A stretch of DNA of 64,000 bases, from the NCBI RefSeq assembly GCF_030273125.1, contig NC_081540.1, positions 11,608,296 to 11,672,295 of the forward strand, given 5' to 3'. Source of the DNA: Centropristis striata. Lineage: Eukaryota; Chordata; Actinopteri; Perciformes; Serranidae. Within the stretch, counting starts at the first letter, position 1; every line of letters starts with the position of its first letter. Below the pieces are notes generated by a model that had not been told where the DNA came from, made no database searches, and was given only the letters and a program-made list of their open reading frames with translations. The position numbers and the translations under genes are program-made. This document shows positions 34,732 through 45,870 of the stretch, piece after piece.

Positions 34732-34899
34732 ACAATTATGAAGCAACACCTTAAATCTAAAATAATGAAATAAAACTTCACCTAAAATGTGTAAATAATA
34801 TATCAACTGAGACTAATAATCTTACATTTATAACATTATATACAGAAAGACAGTTGCATCAAACTACCTGTATAAAAAATATATCATGCTGTTCAGAAA
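34732..34899. other. Unassigned AT-rich stretch
   Basis: Nothing recognised. Confidence 0.35.
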
Positions 34900-35340
34900 A
34901 ACGACATTTGGCCCTTATTTTCAGACAGAGAGGCAGATCCACAAATCATAGCAGATCCAGCAGCAACATGTGAAGGAAAAAAAGGCCATCTGAAGCTTAG
35001 CAATGCTGATTCAGCAATAAATGCGTTACAAATGACTTGAACGGCGGCTGGTGGACACGCTCCGCCCCCACCCCTCCGACCCCTCAGTGTAGGATACACT
35101 GTTACCTTTCAGCCACTATCAGCCTCGCTGCCTCATCCATCACTGTAGAAGAGCCTGTGAATGCTGTTTACCATAAAGCACCTCCTGCTCAGCATCACAC
35201 TGGACACACTTACAGCCGGACAGACCCCTGAGATGACATGATAGAGCCTCTGGCAGCCATGTTGAAAATGAGAGTGAAATCCTGCCCTCATTAATGGATG
35301 AGAGCTGCTCACAGCTGGTTGTGTTCGGCTCCCAAATGTC
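34900..35340. promoter_or_regulatory. Putative regulatory block
   Basis: Complex sequence with GAACGGCGGCTGGTGG, CCATAAAGCACCTCC and CCCTCATTAATGGATGAGAG near 35283. Short open frames without domain. Weak case. Confidence 0.22.
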
Positions 35341-35387
35341 AAAGATTTGCTTCAATTTGAGCTGTTTTTTAATTTACATTATGATCA

Positions 35388-35936
35388 GCAGGGCTGGGAG
35401 ATAGGACTCGGTGATATGGCAAAAAAAATGATCATGACATATTTTTTTCATATCGTCCTATATTGATTATTATCATGATTTTTTATACTGTTTTAAACTG
35501 ACAGTTTTAAAGCATCTGCACTGAAAACTAAAGAAACTAGAGATTAGTTCAATATGTTATTAACATACGAAGTACATAAAAAAGCAAATTAAATAAGATG
35601 AACATAGAAAAATATAAAAAGTATTTTTACTCAACAGTACAACAAAAGTTGTAAAATATAAAACAGTGAACTACTTTGTTTTTGCAGGTAAGCAAGACCC
35701 AAAATAAACATATTTTGAGATTTGTTGTTGTTAGAAAGCTCACTCTGTTAATGTTTTGCTAACTTGTTTATTGAACTAAGTCCCATTCAGTTATAACTTG
35801 TTTTTCTGTAAGTTTTCATATGTCCCAAGCTAATGAATGCACCATACCTGTTTGTGAATCGCCGTGCTGTGAATGTTAGTTTTCTCTCGATACAGTTGCG
35901 GATAGATTATAATTTCCTTTGCTATCTCCCAACATT
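35388..35936. mobile_element. hAT-like MITE remnant
   Basis: The left end CAGGGCTGGGAGATAG and the right end CTATCTCCCAAC are inverted copies (11 of 12 matching over GCTGGGAGATAG). The left part contains GGTGATATGGC and ATATCGTCCTATATTGATTA, like the intact hAT-like MITE at 52079-52596. No transposase and no clear target duplication; boundaries are approximate. Confidence 0.55.
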
Positions 35937-36287
35937 CACCCGTACCTCCCTGGTATATTGCTCCTAGTCATGGCTGACATCTTTTTCGCTGCCCTCAGCT
36001 CCAAGTTTAGCTCCACATTCGGTCTTTCTGTTTAATTCTGATTGGCTGTTGTCATGCACATTTCCGACATGTTTGATCGAGTAAATATGCTCACAGCTGA
36101 TCACCGTAATCAACCTCAAATGTACCGAGTTCACTAATCTATTGTATGCATGTCATATAGTTTTTTATGATAACAGTAGACTTTATGGAATTTCAAAGAG
36201 CAGAAATCCTGATTATGTGTGGATGACTATTGGTTCTTTAAGAAATATTCATTTGAAAACACTCAAATAGGCTAAATAGAGTTTCAG
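35937..36287. other. Unassigned stretch
   Basis: No feature recognised. Confidence 0.35.
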
Positions 36288-36346
36288 CAACAGATAACAG
36301 AAGCTAGAAAGCAAAGGCAGGAGCAACTGCGACAATCTGGCAAAGA
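36288..36346 (+). other. Weak candidate internal exon (59 nt)
   Basis: Flanked by GTTTCAG on the left (poor pyrimidine tract) and a consensus GTAAGT donor on the right. The frame from 36288 encodes QITEARKQRQEQLRQSGK, strikingly polar and helix-prone, like a coiled-coil fragment. No family recognised. It lies directly next to a dispersed repeat and could simply be part of one, so support is low. Confidence 0.15.
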
Positions 36347-36399
36347 GTAAGTGAAACAATATCTGAATATCATGAGGAAAAGATGGGAACAGGTGAAGA

Positions 36400-36524
36400 A
36401 GGTCAGGTCATTTTATGTTTTCTGGTCATTTTACATGTTTCTTTGTGGTCATTCTATACATTTTTTGTCATTTCAGCAGGTTTTTCTTTGGATAAATGTA
36501 TTTTTTAAGTTATGGAGACAAAGA
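36400..36524 (+). repeat. gtggtcatttt minisatellite repeat, copy 1 (short)
   Basis: Units such as TGTTTCTTTGTGGTCATT occur in degenerate tandem, followed by TTTCAGCAGGTTTTTCTTTG and GTTATGGAGACAAAGAA. Copies 2 and 3 at 37200 and 40781 share this order. Confidence 0.65.
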
Positions 36525-36559
36525 ACCCGTCGTAATTAAAAAATCAACTGGAACAGAGA

Positions 36560-37050
36560 TGGACACTTTTTACAGTGTGTCGGGGCTCAATCGCCCATGC
36601 TGTCAAACCTCGCAGCATCACCTCTCAAAGCTCCCTGACAGTGAATAATCGTCCGGCGCTTATGCAGCTTATTTGAGTATGTCGAACAGCAGCGGCGGGG
36701 AAAGAGAGCCCTTAATCTGCCTATAATCAAACCTGACAGTCACCTACAGCAAGGTGTGGCGCCACGCTGGGAACCAGTCAGCCGAGAGCTCTGATCAGCA
36801 GAGAGAAACTGCCAAGCCATTAATATTAATCGTCCTAATCGGGCTGGAGAGCGGCGGAGTGATCAGAATGCACTAGAAGGTCGATTCTGGAGCCGACTCG
36901 GCAGGCGAGCACGCTGTAGTACATCAAGGTAGCGCTTCGCTGTAACCCGCGGCGCTCTATTTGAAGTAGGTGAAAGGGAAGCCAGGTTTGTGTTATTGTT
37001 AATTACGCTCTTTGTAGTGAGTCTAGACGCAGGGGCCTCCCCTACCAGCA
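36560..37050. promoter_or_regulatory. Putative regulatory block
   Basis: Nearly 500 bp of complex CpG-containing sequence with CCATTAATATTAATCGTCCT at 36818 (two overlapping TAAT cores), CCCTTAATCTGCC and CCGCGGCGCTC. It lies between repeats on both sides. The contrast with them and the motif content suggest function; conservation untested. Confidence 0.38.
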
Positions 37051-37059
37051 CATTCACTA

Positions 37060-37195
37060 TCCCTGCACGTCTTCTTTTCCTCTCCTGCTTACTTCCCCTT
37101 TCTCTTTAGCTTCCTCCTTCTTCACCTCCTACTTCTCAACCTCTCATTATCTCTTTCCTCTCTCCAGTTTCCCAGCTCTCTAACAGTATAGATTC
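37060..37195. repeat. Pyrimidine-rich tract, part 1
   Basis: The plus strand is almost entirely C and T without a simple repeat unit. Its last 45 bp (37151-37195, ending TAACAGTATAGATTC) recur imperfectly at 37734-37779. Confidence 0.8.
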
Positions 37196-37733
37196 TTTTT
37201 TGTGATCATTTTATGTTTCTTTGTGGTCATTTTACATCTTTCTGTGATCATTTTATATTTCTTTGTGGTCACTTTATGTCATTTTGTGGTCATTTTATGT
37301 TTATTTGTGGTCATTTTACATCTTTTTTTTTGTCATTTTAGCAGATTTTTCTTTTGGATAACTTTATTTTTGACGCTATGGAGACAAAGAAAATAATTGG
37401 CCAAAGAACTATTTCATTGCTAAAACAGCTATGTTTAAAAAAGAAAAACATTATTTAAAATATATATAACACATTTTTTCATTCTCTTCCAAAACAGCCA
37501 GATTAAGATGGAAACACTCACTTTTGTCCACAGGGGGCGCCAACAACAGCGTGAAATGAAAGTCCCTTATCATTGCTTTAAGTAACAGCAAAGGCCTAAA
37601 ATACATCCAAAACTTTTCTCAATTTTATGACAAATGATGAGCAGCAGACTCTGACAGACTATAGACATTGATCGCTTTCAGCAAATAGTTGCCACCAAGA
37701 CCACATAGCCACTATAAATAAAAATGCTCATTC
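37196..37733 (+). repeat. gtggtcatttt repeat, copy 2, with conserved 3' segment
   Basis: TTTGTGGTCATTTTA-type units (37200-37330) are followed by a segment (37332-37728) that recurs at 40954-41311 with high similarity apart from an indel of about 45 bp. The shared part includes TCCACAGGGGGCGCC at 37527-37541, a partial CTCF-like match, and ends at AAATAAAAATGCT. The copy sits inside the pyrimidine tract, flanked by 45-bp imperfect direct repeats. Confidence 0.8.
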
Positions 37734-38300
37734 TCTCTTTCCTTTCTCCAGTTCTCCACCTCTTTAACAGTATAGATTCATAGATTTTCACAATCCTTTT
37801 CTATCACCTCTTCTCCTCCTTCCCTTTTTGTTACATTTTCTACTATTCAAAACTTTTTACAACTTGTTTCATCTCTACTTTCTCTTCCCCCAATTAGTTT
37901 TCTTCTCTCCCTCCTCCCTCTTTTCTTCACAACATCCACCATCCATCTTTCCCCCCACTTCCTACTCTTCTCAGCTCTAATTTGTCCTCTCTTCCTCCCT
38001 CCCTTCTTCTCTAACCTTTCCCTTTTCCTCCTCTTTATGTGATCTCTTTATTCCTTATTCTTTAACCTTGCTTTAATTTTTCTCCTCATATTTCTGCCTT
38101 CACATTTCTCTCTCTCCTCTTTTTAATCTCTTATTCTTTCATCTTCATCTTTCTTGTCACCGTCTTGCCTCCATTATTTTTCTTCTCAATTCCGTCTCTC
38201 TCTTCCTCTTGTACCATCCATCTTCCCTCTCCCATCATTCTGCCCTCTTCCTCCTCCTTTTCTTTTCGTCTGGTCCGTATCTCCCCGGCTCCATGACCCT
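37734..38300. repeat. Pyrimidine-rich tract, part 2
   Basis: More than 500 bases with very strong C+T bias on the plus strand, built of varied CTCCTCC/TTCTC words rather than one unit. The 66- and 72-codon frames at its end are low-complexity products. It leads into complex sequence at 38300. Confidence 0.85.
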
Positions 38301-39260
38301 GGCTCTGACAGAAGATCAGTGTACCACAGTGAGACTCCTCTCACTGAGCAATGATCACCTCGGTTTACCCCGCCGTCGCCGCGATGACGGCCAACTTCTC
38401 CCCGACTCTGCCTCGTCTGGGCCGTGAGCGAGTGTGCGGGCCTTATCTCGCCGCCGCCACACAGAGGATTACTTTACCAGAGGAGATGTAGTCAGGGATA
38501 AAGTTGTGTTGCTTCACCTCTCATTCTCCCAAAGCTAACAGACAGTCCAGGAACCATGTTAACAGCGATCTGATAGGAACTGATAAATACAGCCCCCTTT
38601 GTCTAGTTATTTTCCTGTCACTTGTGTTTTTTCCTTCCTGGGAAGCAGAAATGTGCCGTTAGGATAAATATTTGAAAAGTAGCAGCTGAGGCCGGCACTA
38701 ATAATCAGGAATGAGCAAAGATCTGTGTTTGAGAAATGGTAGAAACTGGCTGTTGCAGCAAACAACCTGCAGGAAGCTTTTTCACATCGGCAGAGAGGGA
38801 GAAGGAAATGGGTAAACAGTGTGTAGGGGGGGGGGGCGAAAAGTCCTACGCTCAGCAGCTTTGAGAGTCCGAGATGTGAAAAGTGACTGGTTGATTTATC
38901 ATGGGGGAAACGGAGCCACAAAGTACAATTTTCTACCTTGGCCGCAAACAATAATTCATAATGATGTCGCCTCCTGATAGCAGCAGACCTTTGCGCTGCG
39001 TCGCTCCTCGAAAATGATCGTAATAAATGTCAGGACTTCACAGGTAACTACTTTAAAAGCCATTAGAAGTAGTCGTGATGGAAGATACCGGCCGACGCTT
39101 CGTGTTGAGATAACAACTTGGTTTTGCAGATAAAAGAGGAGAAAAATGAGCGGGGTGTTTTATTGTGAGGTTACAGGAGCTCAAGGACTATTACAGATAA
39201 ACAGGTTATGTCAATTAAAATGGCTGCACAGGGTTGCTCTATGACCCCGCCCCTCCCGCC
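38301..39260. promoter_or_regulatory. Putative regulatory cluster
   Basis: Complex, mostly repeat-free sequence with CCCCGCCGTCGCCGCGATGA near 38370 and CGTAATAAATGTCAGG near 39018, plus an 11-base G run at 38826-38836. A 114-codon minus-strand frame at 38607-38951 has no domain. Composition resembles the 29.5-31.5 kb cluster. Confidence 0.33.
38311..38420 (+). other. Weak candidate exon after the pyrimidine tract
   Basis: GACAG at 38306-38310 follows 500 bases of pyrimidines and the right edge GGGCC|GTGAGC resembles a donor. One frame is open throughout, encoding a peptide with LSLSNDHLGLPRRRRDDGQL. No family recognised. The pyrimidine tract makes false acceptors inevitable here, so this is weak. 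Confidence 0.12.
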
Positions 39261-39930
39261 GCCATGAAACAATGAGGATTGCTTGTGCCTGCTTCATGCA
39301 TCAGAGCCGGATAGTATCTACCATATCAAACACAAATCTCTACACCTTGCCAAAACTGACGGACATTAACTACACGGGGAATAAGAAAATGTACAGCGCA
39401 CCATTCTGTAATGCTGTCATGTCTCCCCGTTGACCTTTCAACTGGAAATACTTAGACGGAGTACTCCCAGCAACAGTCATGCATCACAGTTTAATGGCGT
39501 GTCAGGAAAGGCTCTGTGCTTTTTGTTGCTGCACATTTTTTATCGCCACATCGGCAGATTATGAGAGAGCTAATGAACTCTGTGGATCTGAGAGGAGATA
39601 GAAAAAACATCACCCCTCGGCTTTTGTTACAACTTTTCTGGCTCTCGTTCCCCTAAAAGTGGAGACTTTAACTTCAAAACGAGCCCATATTGAGCATGGA
39701 ATCTAATACAAAAACTAATACTTGTAAGAGCAAATAAGCAGGCGCGGATGAGCGCTGGTCTTTATGTACACTCAGCAATGAGAATATTGGATCTTAGCGC
39801 GCTCAATGTCATCCGTTTTGCTGTGAGAAGGGCTCATAAAAGCAGCGGTTGATGTGACTTTAAAGTTCCCCGGGGACGTGAGCGAGACTGTTTAAAGACT
39901 CTTTAAAGCCACCGTCAGAAATACTTGAAA
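39261..39930. promoter_or_regulatory. Putative regulatory block
   Basis: Complex sequence with CATCGGCAGATTATGAGAGA, TCTTAGCGCGCTCAATGTCA and CTCATAAAAGCAGCGG. No repeat or gene seen. Confidence 0.3.
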
Positions 39931-40780
39931 AGACACAGGAATTAATAACAATGACTTTACCTACACTTTCATTTCCTTCATATGAAGACATTCATCTAAT
40001 TATGAACATTGCGAAGATGAAAATACTCCACTTGGAGGTACAACACCATATTACTGAGGAATATGATCTATGAGGTGCAGGTTTTGCTTATTTCTTTATA
40101 CTTCAGGACTTCAATGTATTATTTTAAATATCTAAAGAACTTCCTCATAAGTAGAGTTTATCGCTTACAATTTTATCTTAAAAAATCATCAATTTATCTG
40201 TGTTTATCATGAATTAATTCCCTTGAGTGTTCCAGGTTTAGCACCTTTTTAATGCAAAAAAAAATCAAACTTTTAAAAGGCGAAAAAACAACATTTTTCT
40301 TACAAATGAACGGCTAAATTCACGATGCCGAAAAAAATCACCATTGTTAGGTTCATCGAGTCAGTTCTTTTGATTTTATGACTCTTTTCTACATGTGTTT
40401 TCTGCTGCCATAATCTTGAAATGTTCACTTATGGCCACAGATGAGCAAAGTTTACACATAATTTGGGTTTAAAATCATAACAAACAACAAAAATATACAC
40501 ATATACCTCAACTAAAAGCATGCAATATGCAATTAAAGCTGCTACAAGTAGTTTTAACTGCTTATGAAACAGTTTTAATGTAATACTGATGCCTCTATAT
40601 GACCCGCAGAAGCAAACAAGACCATGAGCAAATAGATTCACCATTAAGTCATTGTTAATGCCAGTCACCAGGTCAGATTCCCTGTAAAATTAGATAAATG
40701 ATTTACAGCATGCAGATTCAAAGAGCCTTTGTGTCAATGAGTTGGCTACCAGTGAGTACTTAGTTAAAAAGAAGCTTGTA
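39931..40780. other. AT-rich stretch, no feature recognised
   Basis: Short open frame of 79 codons without domain. Nothing else. Confidence 0.45.
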
Positions 40781-41311
40781 ATCATCCTGTATCTCTTTTT
40801 AGAATTTTATGTTTCCTAGCATCTTGTATGGACATACTGTATCTCTTTGTGGTAACTTGAAGTCTCTTTGTAATCATCTTGTATCTCTTTTCAGTCATGT
40901 TATGTTTCTTTGTGGTCATTTAACATCTTTTTGTGGTCATTTTACATATTTTTTGTAATTTTAGCAGATTTTTCTTTGGATAGTTTCATTGTTTAAGCTA
41001 TTGAGACAAAGAAAAATTATTTGGCCATGGAACAATGTCATCGCTAAAAAAAGCTATGTTTTTTCGTCCAAGACAGCCAGATCAAGATGGAAACACTATC
41101 ACTTTCGTCCACAGGGGGCGCCAACAACAACGTGAAATGAAAGTCCCTTATCATTGCTTTAAGTAACAGCAAAGGCCTAAAAAAACATTCGAAACTTTTC
41201 TCAAATTTTATGACAAATGAGGAGCAGCAGACTCTGACAGACTACAGACATTGATCGCTTTCAGCAAATAGTTGCCACTAAGACCACATAGCCACTATAA
41301 ATAAAAATGCT
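40781..41311 (+). repeat. gtggtcatttt repeat, copy 3, with conserved 3' segment
   Basis: Degenerate GTATCTCTTTGTGGTAA/GTTTCTTTGTGGTCATT units (40781-40950) precede a segment matching 37332-37728, including CCAACAACAACGTGAAATGA, GTCCCTTATCATTGCTTTAA and CAAATAGTTGCCACTAAGAC. It carries the same CTCF-like TCCACAGGGGGCGCC at 41108-41122. It shares the right boundary AAATAAAAATGCT with copy 2. Confidence 0.8.
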
Positions 41312-41860
41312 TTGTTCAAGATCCGCCTGCAGCTTTCTGTGCAGTTTGTTTCTGAGTAAAGTACTGTATGTACCCAGAACATCCAGGAAAGGAATTCTGA
41401 TACAGAGAAAACTGGTAAAAATATTTATTTAAATCTTCGTTGACATCATCAGCTGCATGTGACTGATACTGCAGTAGATAGAAGTAACAGCTAACCAATC
41501 CCACTGTCTTAGATGCTTGAACTGTCCCTCTCTCTGTGTCCCCATCAGTCATCAAACTGCCTTTTGCCCTCTAACTGGTTTGGATGGCATCCAGTATTTA
41601 ATCAAGTTATCAGGCAGACATATTGATGTGTCTATGGGAAAGCAGTTGCACGTGTAGCAATCAACCTGATTATTCTTTGCATTAGAAAAATGATGGAGAA
41701 CAAAGTGCATATTCTGCGCCGTTTCATACCGTCTCCGTCCTCTCCTGTGTCGACGAGTGTCATGTTCGTGTCCCAGTTTTGATGCTACATCAGGGAACAT
41801 GGCTCTAAGCCACGCAGACAGGGACACAGAGGTGTATGTGTAATGCAGCATGAGACTGTC
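41312..41860. other. Unassigned stretch
   Basis: Minus-strand frames of 79 and 99 codons without domain. No repeat recognised. Confidence 0.35.
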
Positions 41861-42260
41861 TGTCGTATCACATGTGCAGGACGTAGCCTGCAGGAGAGAC
41901 GAGATGGAGAAGAGGTGGAGAAGGGAGAGGAAAGGGGAGTGTAGCTCAGAGGAATCACAGTCCCTGTCGCCTCACTTCTCCCGCAGGGACGACTGTGTGC
42001 TTTCCCCCTCCGCCTGAGGTGTGTGTTGAGTGGGGAGCGTGTGTGTGTGTGTGTGGGGGGGGAGCTACAGCCTTGTAAAAGCTGAAGGGCCCTGCAGGGA
42101 CCTCGACTTCTGTTGTCCCCAGACCCAGAGCCATGTGCCGTGCTTGGCAGCCCCGTCCCTTCTGTGCCCGGCCTCGGGTCGCTCTGGGAGGCAGAGGGAA
42201 GGTGGGGTGAGGTGGGGAGAGCGACCCAGTGGTTTTTGGCAAGGAAAGGTTTAGAGGGTG
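41861..42260. other. GC-rich stretch with TG tract
   Basis: Complex and GC-rich with a (GT)n-G run at about 42038-42061. A 119-codon minus-strand frame includes a His-Thr run from this tract and is not called. Possibly regulatory, but weak. Confidence 0.3.
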
Positions 42261-42654
42261 ACTAATGTTGGCCCCTCTTTTTTGGATTTTGGATCTTTTT
42301 GAGGAGTACTGCATATGTGGGACACAGAATGAAAACTAAAGGAATTGAAAAGCACTTTAAGATGAATTAGAAATATTTTTTTGCTAGAATGGTGCAAAGT
42401 CACTGTGTAACACCAGAACTTCAGGTTTTTATAATGCATATAACTCTGTTTGAATAAAAACTGCAAGTGTCTTTCCTAAAATATGTTTATAGCCACCATC
42501 ACAGTCATATAAACTGCAGATTTCTTATCATATATTATTAACAGGTCATTTTCCCCCCTGGGAGCCTTTCAATACTATCAAAAAGTGCAAAGGAGAATCT
42601 TCACATTATTTACTACTATGAGACCAAGCTAAGGCCAGACAAAATTCAACAATA
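42261..42654. other. Unassigned AT-rich stretch
   Basis: No feature recognised. Confidence 0.4.
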
Positions 42655-43068
42655 GCCGTGTTTCCATTTAAGCCGAAACGAATTTTAAAGGAAAATTTGA
42701 CAATGTTGCAATAAAGAAAATGCAAGTTATAAATGTTTCCATCAACTGATCAAATAAATGAAGCTGCACAAACCTTCTTTGGTCAGCAGATGGCAGTGTA
42801 AAGTATTGCTGTATGCTAATACGTCAGTTAATAGTAGAAGAAGAGATTGAGCGAGAGAAAAAATATAAAAAATAGGTTGCTAATCAGACAACTTTGGCCA
42901 CCCATGAGAAAATATGTCTTCAGAAATTAGACAATAACCACTTTAAGGGAGTGTAAAAAAAACCTTTAATGTGCATTTTTTAAGATTTATTGAATTTTGG
43001 CATCTCCATCAAGCTTTTTTCATGCAAATTTTCAAAATGCTCCTAGAAATTCATTGATGGAAACGTGA
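42655..43068. mobile_element. MITE with GTTTCCAT inverted termini
   Basis: The left end CCGTGTTTCCATTTAAGC is mirrored by the right end TTCATTGATGGAAACGTGA. Secondary copies of the motif occur inside (AATGTTTCCATCAACTG near 42736). The interior carries CAGCAGATGGCAG at 42784-42796, close to the CTCF consensus. No coding capacity. Superfamily not clear from the ends. Confidence 0.65.
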
Positions 43069-43587
43069 TTATTGATAGGATAGGATGGGACAATTGTGCA
43101 ATGCATTTGAGGTCAGAGCTGCCAAACAGGCATATGCACAACCTCTGATTGGTCAACAAGTCAGGAACACAGCCTCTGATTGGTCAACAGACTCAACCAA
43201 AGGCATCATGGGTGGCTAGTGGAAGGCCAACAATAATAATGACTGTTTTCTACACAGAAAAATGACTAAAAGACACCACACTGTTGGATTTATCATTATG
43301 AATTTATTCTACAAAGTCTCCTTAAAGTCACCACAGTTCAAGACTGGGTAACAAAGCTTCTGTAAGGGATACAAATATGCCAGCGCATATTAAACAAAAA
43401 AAGGAGAACAAAAATATCTTGCATGCAGCGTTCTTTAGATATTTATAAAGTCATATAGCCGAAAATATTTTAGTCTACAAGTTATATATCAGCATAATTT
43501 TGGTATTGTAACGCAAACTGGTTCATTTGTAACAACAGTCAAAAAAATGCTATTGCTCAGCTTAATGAAGTAACTTACAATTATGGT
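43069..43587. other. Unassigned stretch with local duplication
   Basis: CAGCCTCTGATTGGTCAACA and a close variant (AACCTCTGATTGGTCAACAA) lie about 31 bp apart near 43140-43190, a short tandem duplication. Nothing else recognised. Confidence 0.45.
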
Positions 43588-43595
43588 AAAAAAAA

Positions 43596-43645
<50 letters not shown>
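43588..43645. repeat. Poly(A) followed by (AT)n
   Basis: About 26 A residues (43588-43613) run directly into about 16 AT units. This could be the tail of a degraded retroposon, but no body is recognised. Confidence 0.95.
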
Positions 43646-43648
<3 letters not shown>

Positions 43649-44200
43649 GATAGTAAACTTATGAACATAAACAATGACATAATTTATAAGGATTTTGCAG
43701 GCACCTGCAGTGGGTGCAAGTGAATTTTTAAAAATGTGGAAAAAAGATGTTGTTGCCATTGAATATTTAACATTAAGCATTGTGTCAACCCTGACATTCT
43801 ATGTAGACGATGCACACATATTTTCCTGATAATGTGTTTTTATTCTTTGTGCAAACATTAAAGTCATACAATGTGTCTGTTTCATTCAAGATTTATAATA
43901 AAACTATAAAACTCCTATAAAATATTTGCAGGAATGGTACAAGTATGAAGAACATAACATGTAAATGAATGCAAATTCCTCTAAAGTCCTGCCATAAATT
44001 ATGGGGGAAAAAGATTTATGCTATAAAGTGATATTAGTTTCTGCACCATGTTTAAAGGACTGCAGAATATATGATCAGTCATTAAAAAGATCCAGCTGAT
44101 CAGCTCCAACCAAAACACACCTAACAGAAAAATAAATCCACTCAGAGTGAATGTGTCTGCATACAGTAGATACTCCTTTAATTTACAGTGTGCAGAAACA
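43646..44200. other. AT-rich stretch, nothing recognised
   Basis: No gene, RNA or repeat identified. Confidence 0.45.
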
Positions 44201-44900
44201 GCACAGAAGTGTCCATTTTAATTAGAGAGCATCAGAGAGGCTGGATCATGGCGAGATGACGTGGGGGAGGCATAGACGGACTCAAGCAGCTCCATTTAGA
44301 TCTAATTTGTTTGAATGACAGGTCATTTTCGGAGCACAACTTGAAGGCTTTCATTACAAAATGTCATATATCCATTCTGGGTGATGGAGAAGAGCTTAAC
44401 TTTTCAAACGCATAAGTGATTATGTCCTCAGAAGCTGAGCTATTTTAATAGCGAAGGTCCTCAGCTACCTAATAATGTCCTTCATGATCTAAAGGGTGTT
44501 TTACTTTCACCAGAGAAGGTGTTTCATTATTAAACTGCTGCTATCTGATATTTTGGAATTAGTCCTTTAATCGTAGATCGGATGATAAGAAGTTTTTAAT
44601 CATGTAACTGCATTTTAAGTATAAGAAGGAGGAATTTTTAATTAGGTATGAGAAGTCTACCTGGTTCACACAGAGATGCCCAACATACGTGTGTGTTGGA
44701 GGTGTCCCATGGCTCTACGGCCTCATTTTACCCAACACCAGTGCCACGGTGGTGACACATCATTATACAGCACAGGGGAGATCCTTCAGCCCGTCTCATT
44801 ATTATCAATAGGAAATCTGGTCCCATCCCTACAATGGTTTGGTAACTTTGACAGGAGGACACAAACTTGCTAATTAAGAGTGGTGGAAGAGGTGTGAGAG
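44201..44900. promoter_or_regulatory. Putative regulatory block
   Basis: Complex sequence with CATTTTAATTAGAGAGC at 44214, TTTAGATCTAATTTG, AGCTATTTTAATAGCG (near-palindrome around TTTTAA at about 44438) and ATAAGTGATTATGTCC. No repeat. One of the cleaner TAAT-rich segments. Confidence 0.35.
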
Positions 44901-45630
44901 TTTTGCGGTGAAACAGAAAATAGAAAGACTGCAGGTTATGGACATGATTCTTAGGGACAAGCTACTGACAAGAGCACCTAACATAACTATCTTCAAGAAG
45001 TTAATGCTTTAAAATATTGGATGATAGGTTCAAGTTGCATAAGTGAGCCTTGTCTTTTATTAAAGCACCCACAAGAAACTTTTAACCCATTATGACCTAC
45101 CATTGAACAAGTTGGCCAGAGAAGTAATGCCGTAGTGCCATTTTAATATGCTTTACATAAATACAACCCTTAAATCCCAAATTTTAATTAAACTTTTTTT
45201 TTGTAATTGCCTAAAAGTGCAAAAAAAAACACAAAAAAACTGCTTATAACATATATTTATTTAAATATATAAATGTCATAGCTGTATCCCTCAAATGTAT
45301 AAATGGAAAAAAGTTGCAAAAAATCCTTTAAAACCAAAATACATTTATTTTGAGTGTGTTCAAAACTTACTTTTTGAGATACACTAATTTTTATAAACTA
45401 CAACAAAAACGGGAAAAAAAATGGAAATTGTGCACAATTCGCAAAAACACAGCCTGTACATCGAAATAACCTATTTACAATAGATAAATAAAATATTTAA
45501 GTATGTAGGGAGTGTGTGGGTTGTGTGTGTCTAAGTGTTTTGTGAAAGAGCAAGAGATAAAACGAGAACGAAAGAGAAAGTGCGACTTTGCGGTGAGAGG
45601 GGTCTTTCCCGCAGAAAACTACATTTCCCA
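44901..45630. other. AT-rich stretch
   Basis: Low-complexity A-rich runs between 45190 and 45440. Nothing recognised. Confidence 0.45.
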
Positions 45631-45870
45631 AAATAATGTCACTTCCTGTTGTCGCGGTTAGTGACATGCACAGAAACACGTGGCAGTTCATGCTCACAAG
45701 GTGATGAGGAATTTCCCAACATAGGAAGTGAATACCCACAAAAAAATAGCAACAAGCCACTTTATAAGCAAAGTCGAATCCACCAGCTCTTTGTTAAAGG
45801 TTTCGTTAAGTTTAGGGAACAAAAGTACTTAGTTATGGTGAGAGAAAGATCACAGATGTAGATCAGAGTT
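45631..45870. repeat. Possible dispersed fish repeat
   Basis: AAGTTTAGGGAACAAAAGTA followed by CTTAGTTATGGTGAGAGAAA resembles a dispersed repeat seen widely in fish genomes. Termini are not visible and the 70- and 87-codon frames here are treated as chance. Confidence 0.35.

Noticed and set aside
43588..43645. Poly(A)-(AT)n as a processed pseudogene tail
   Set aside because: No gene-derived sequence or target duplication is recognisable on either side.
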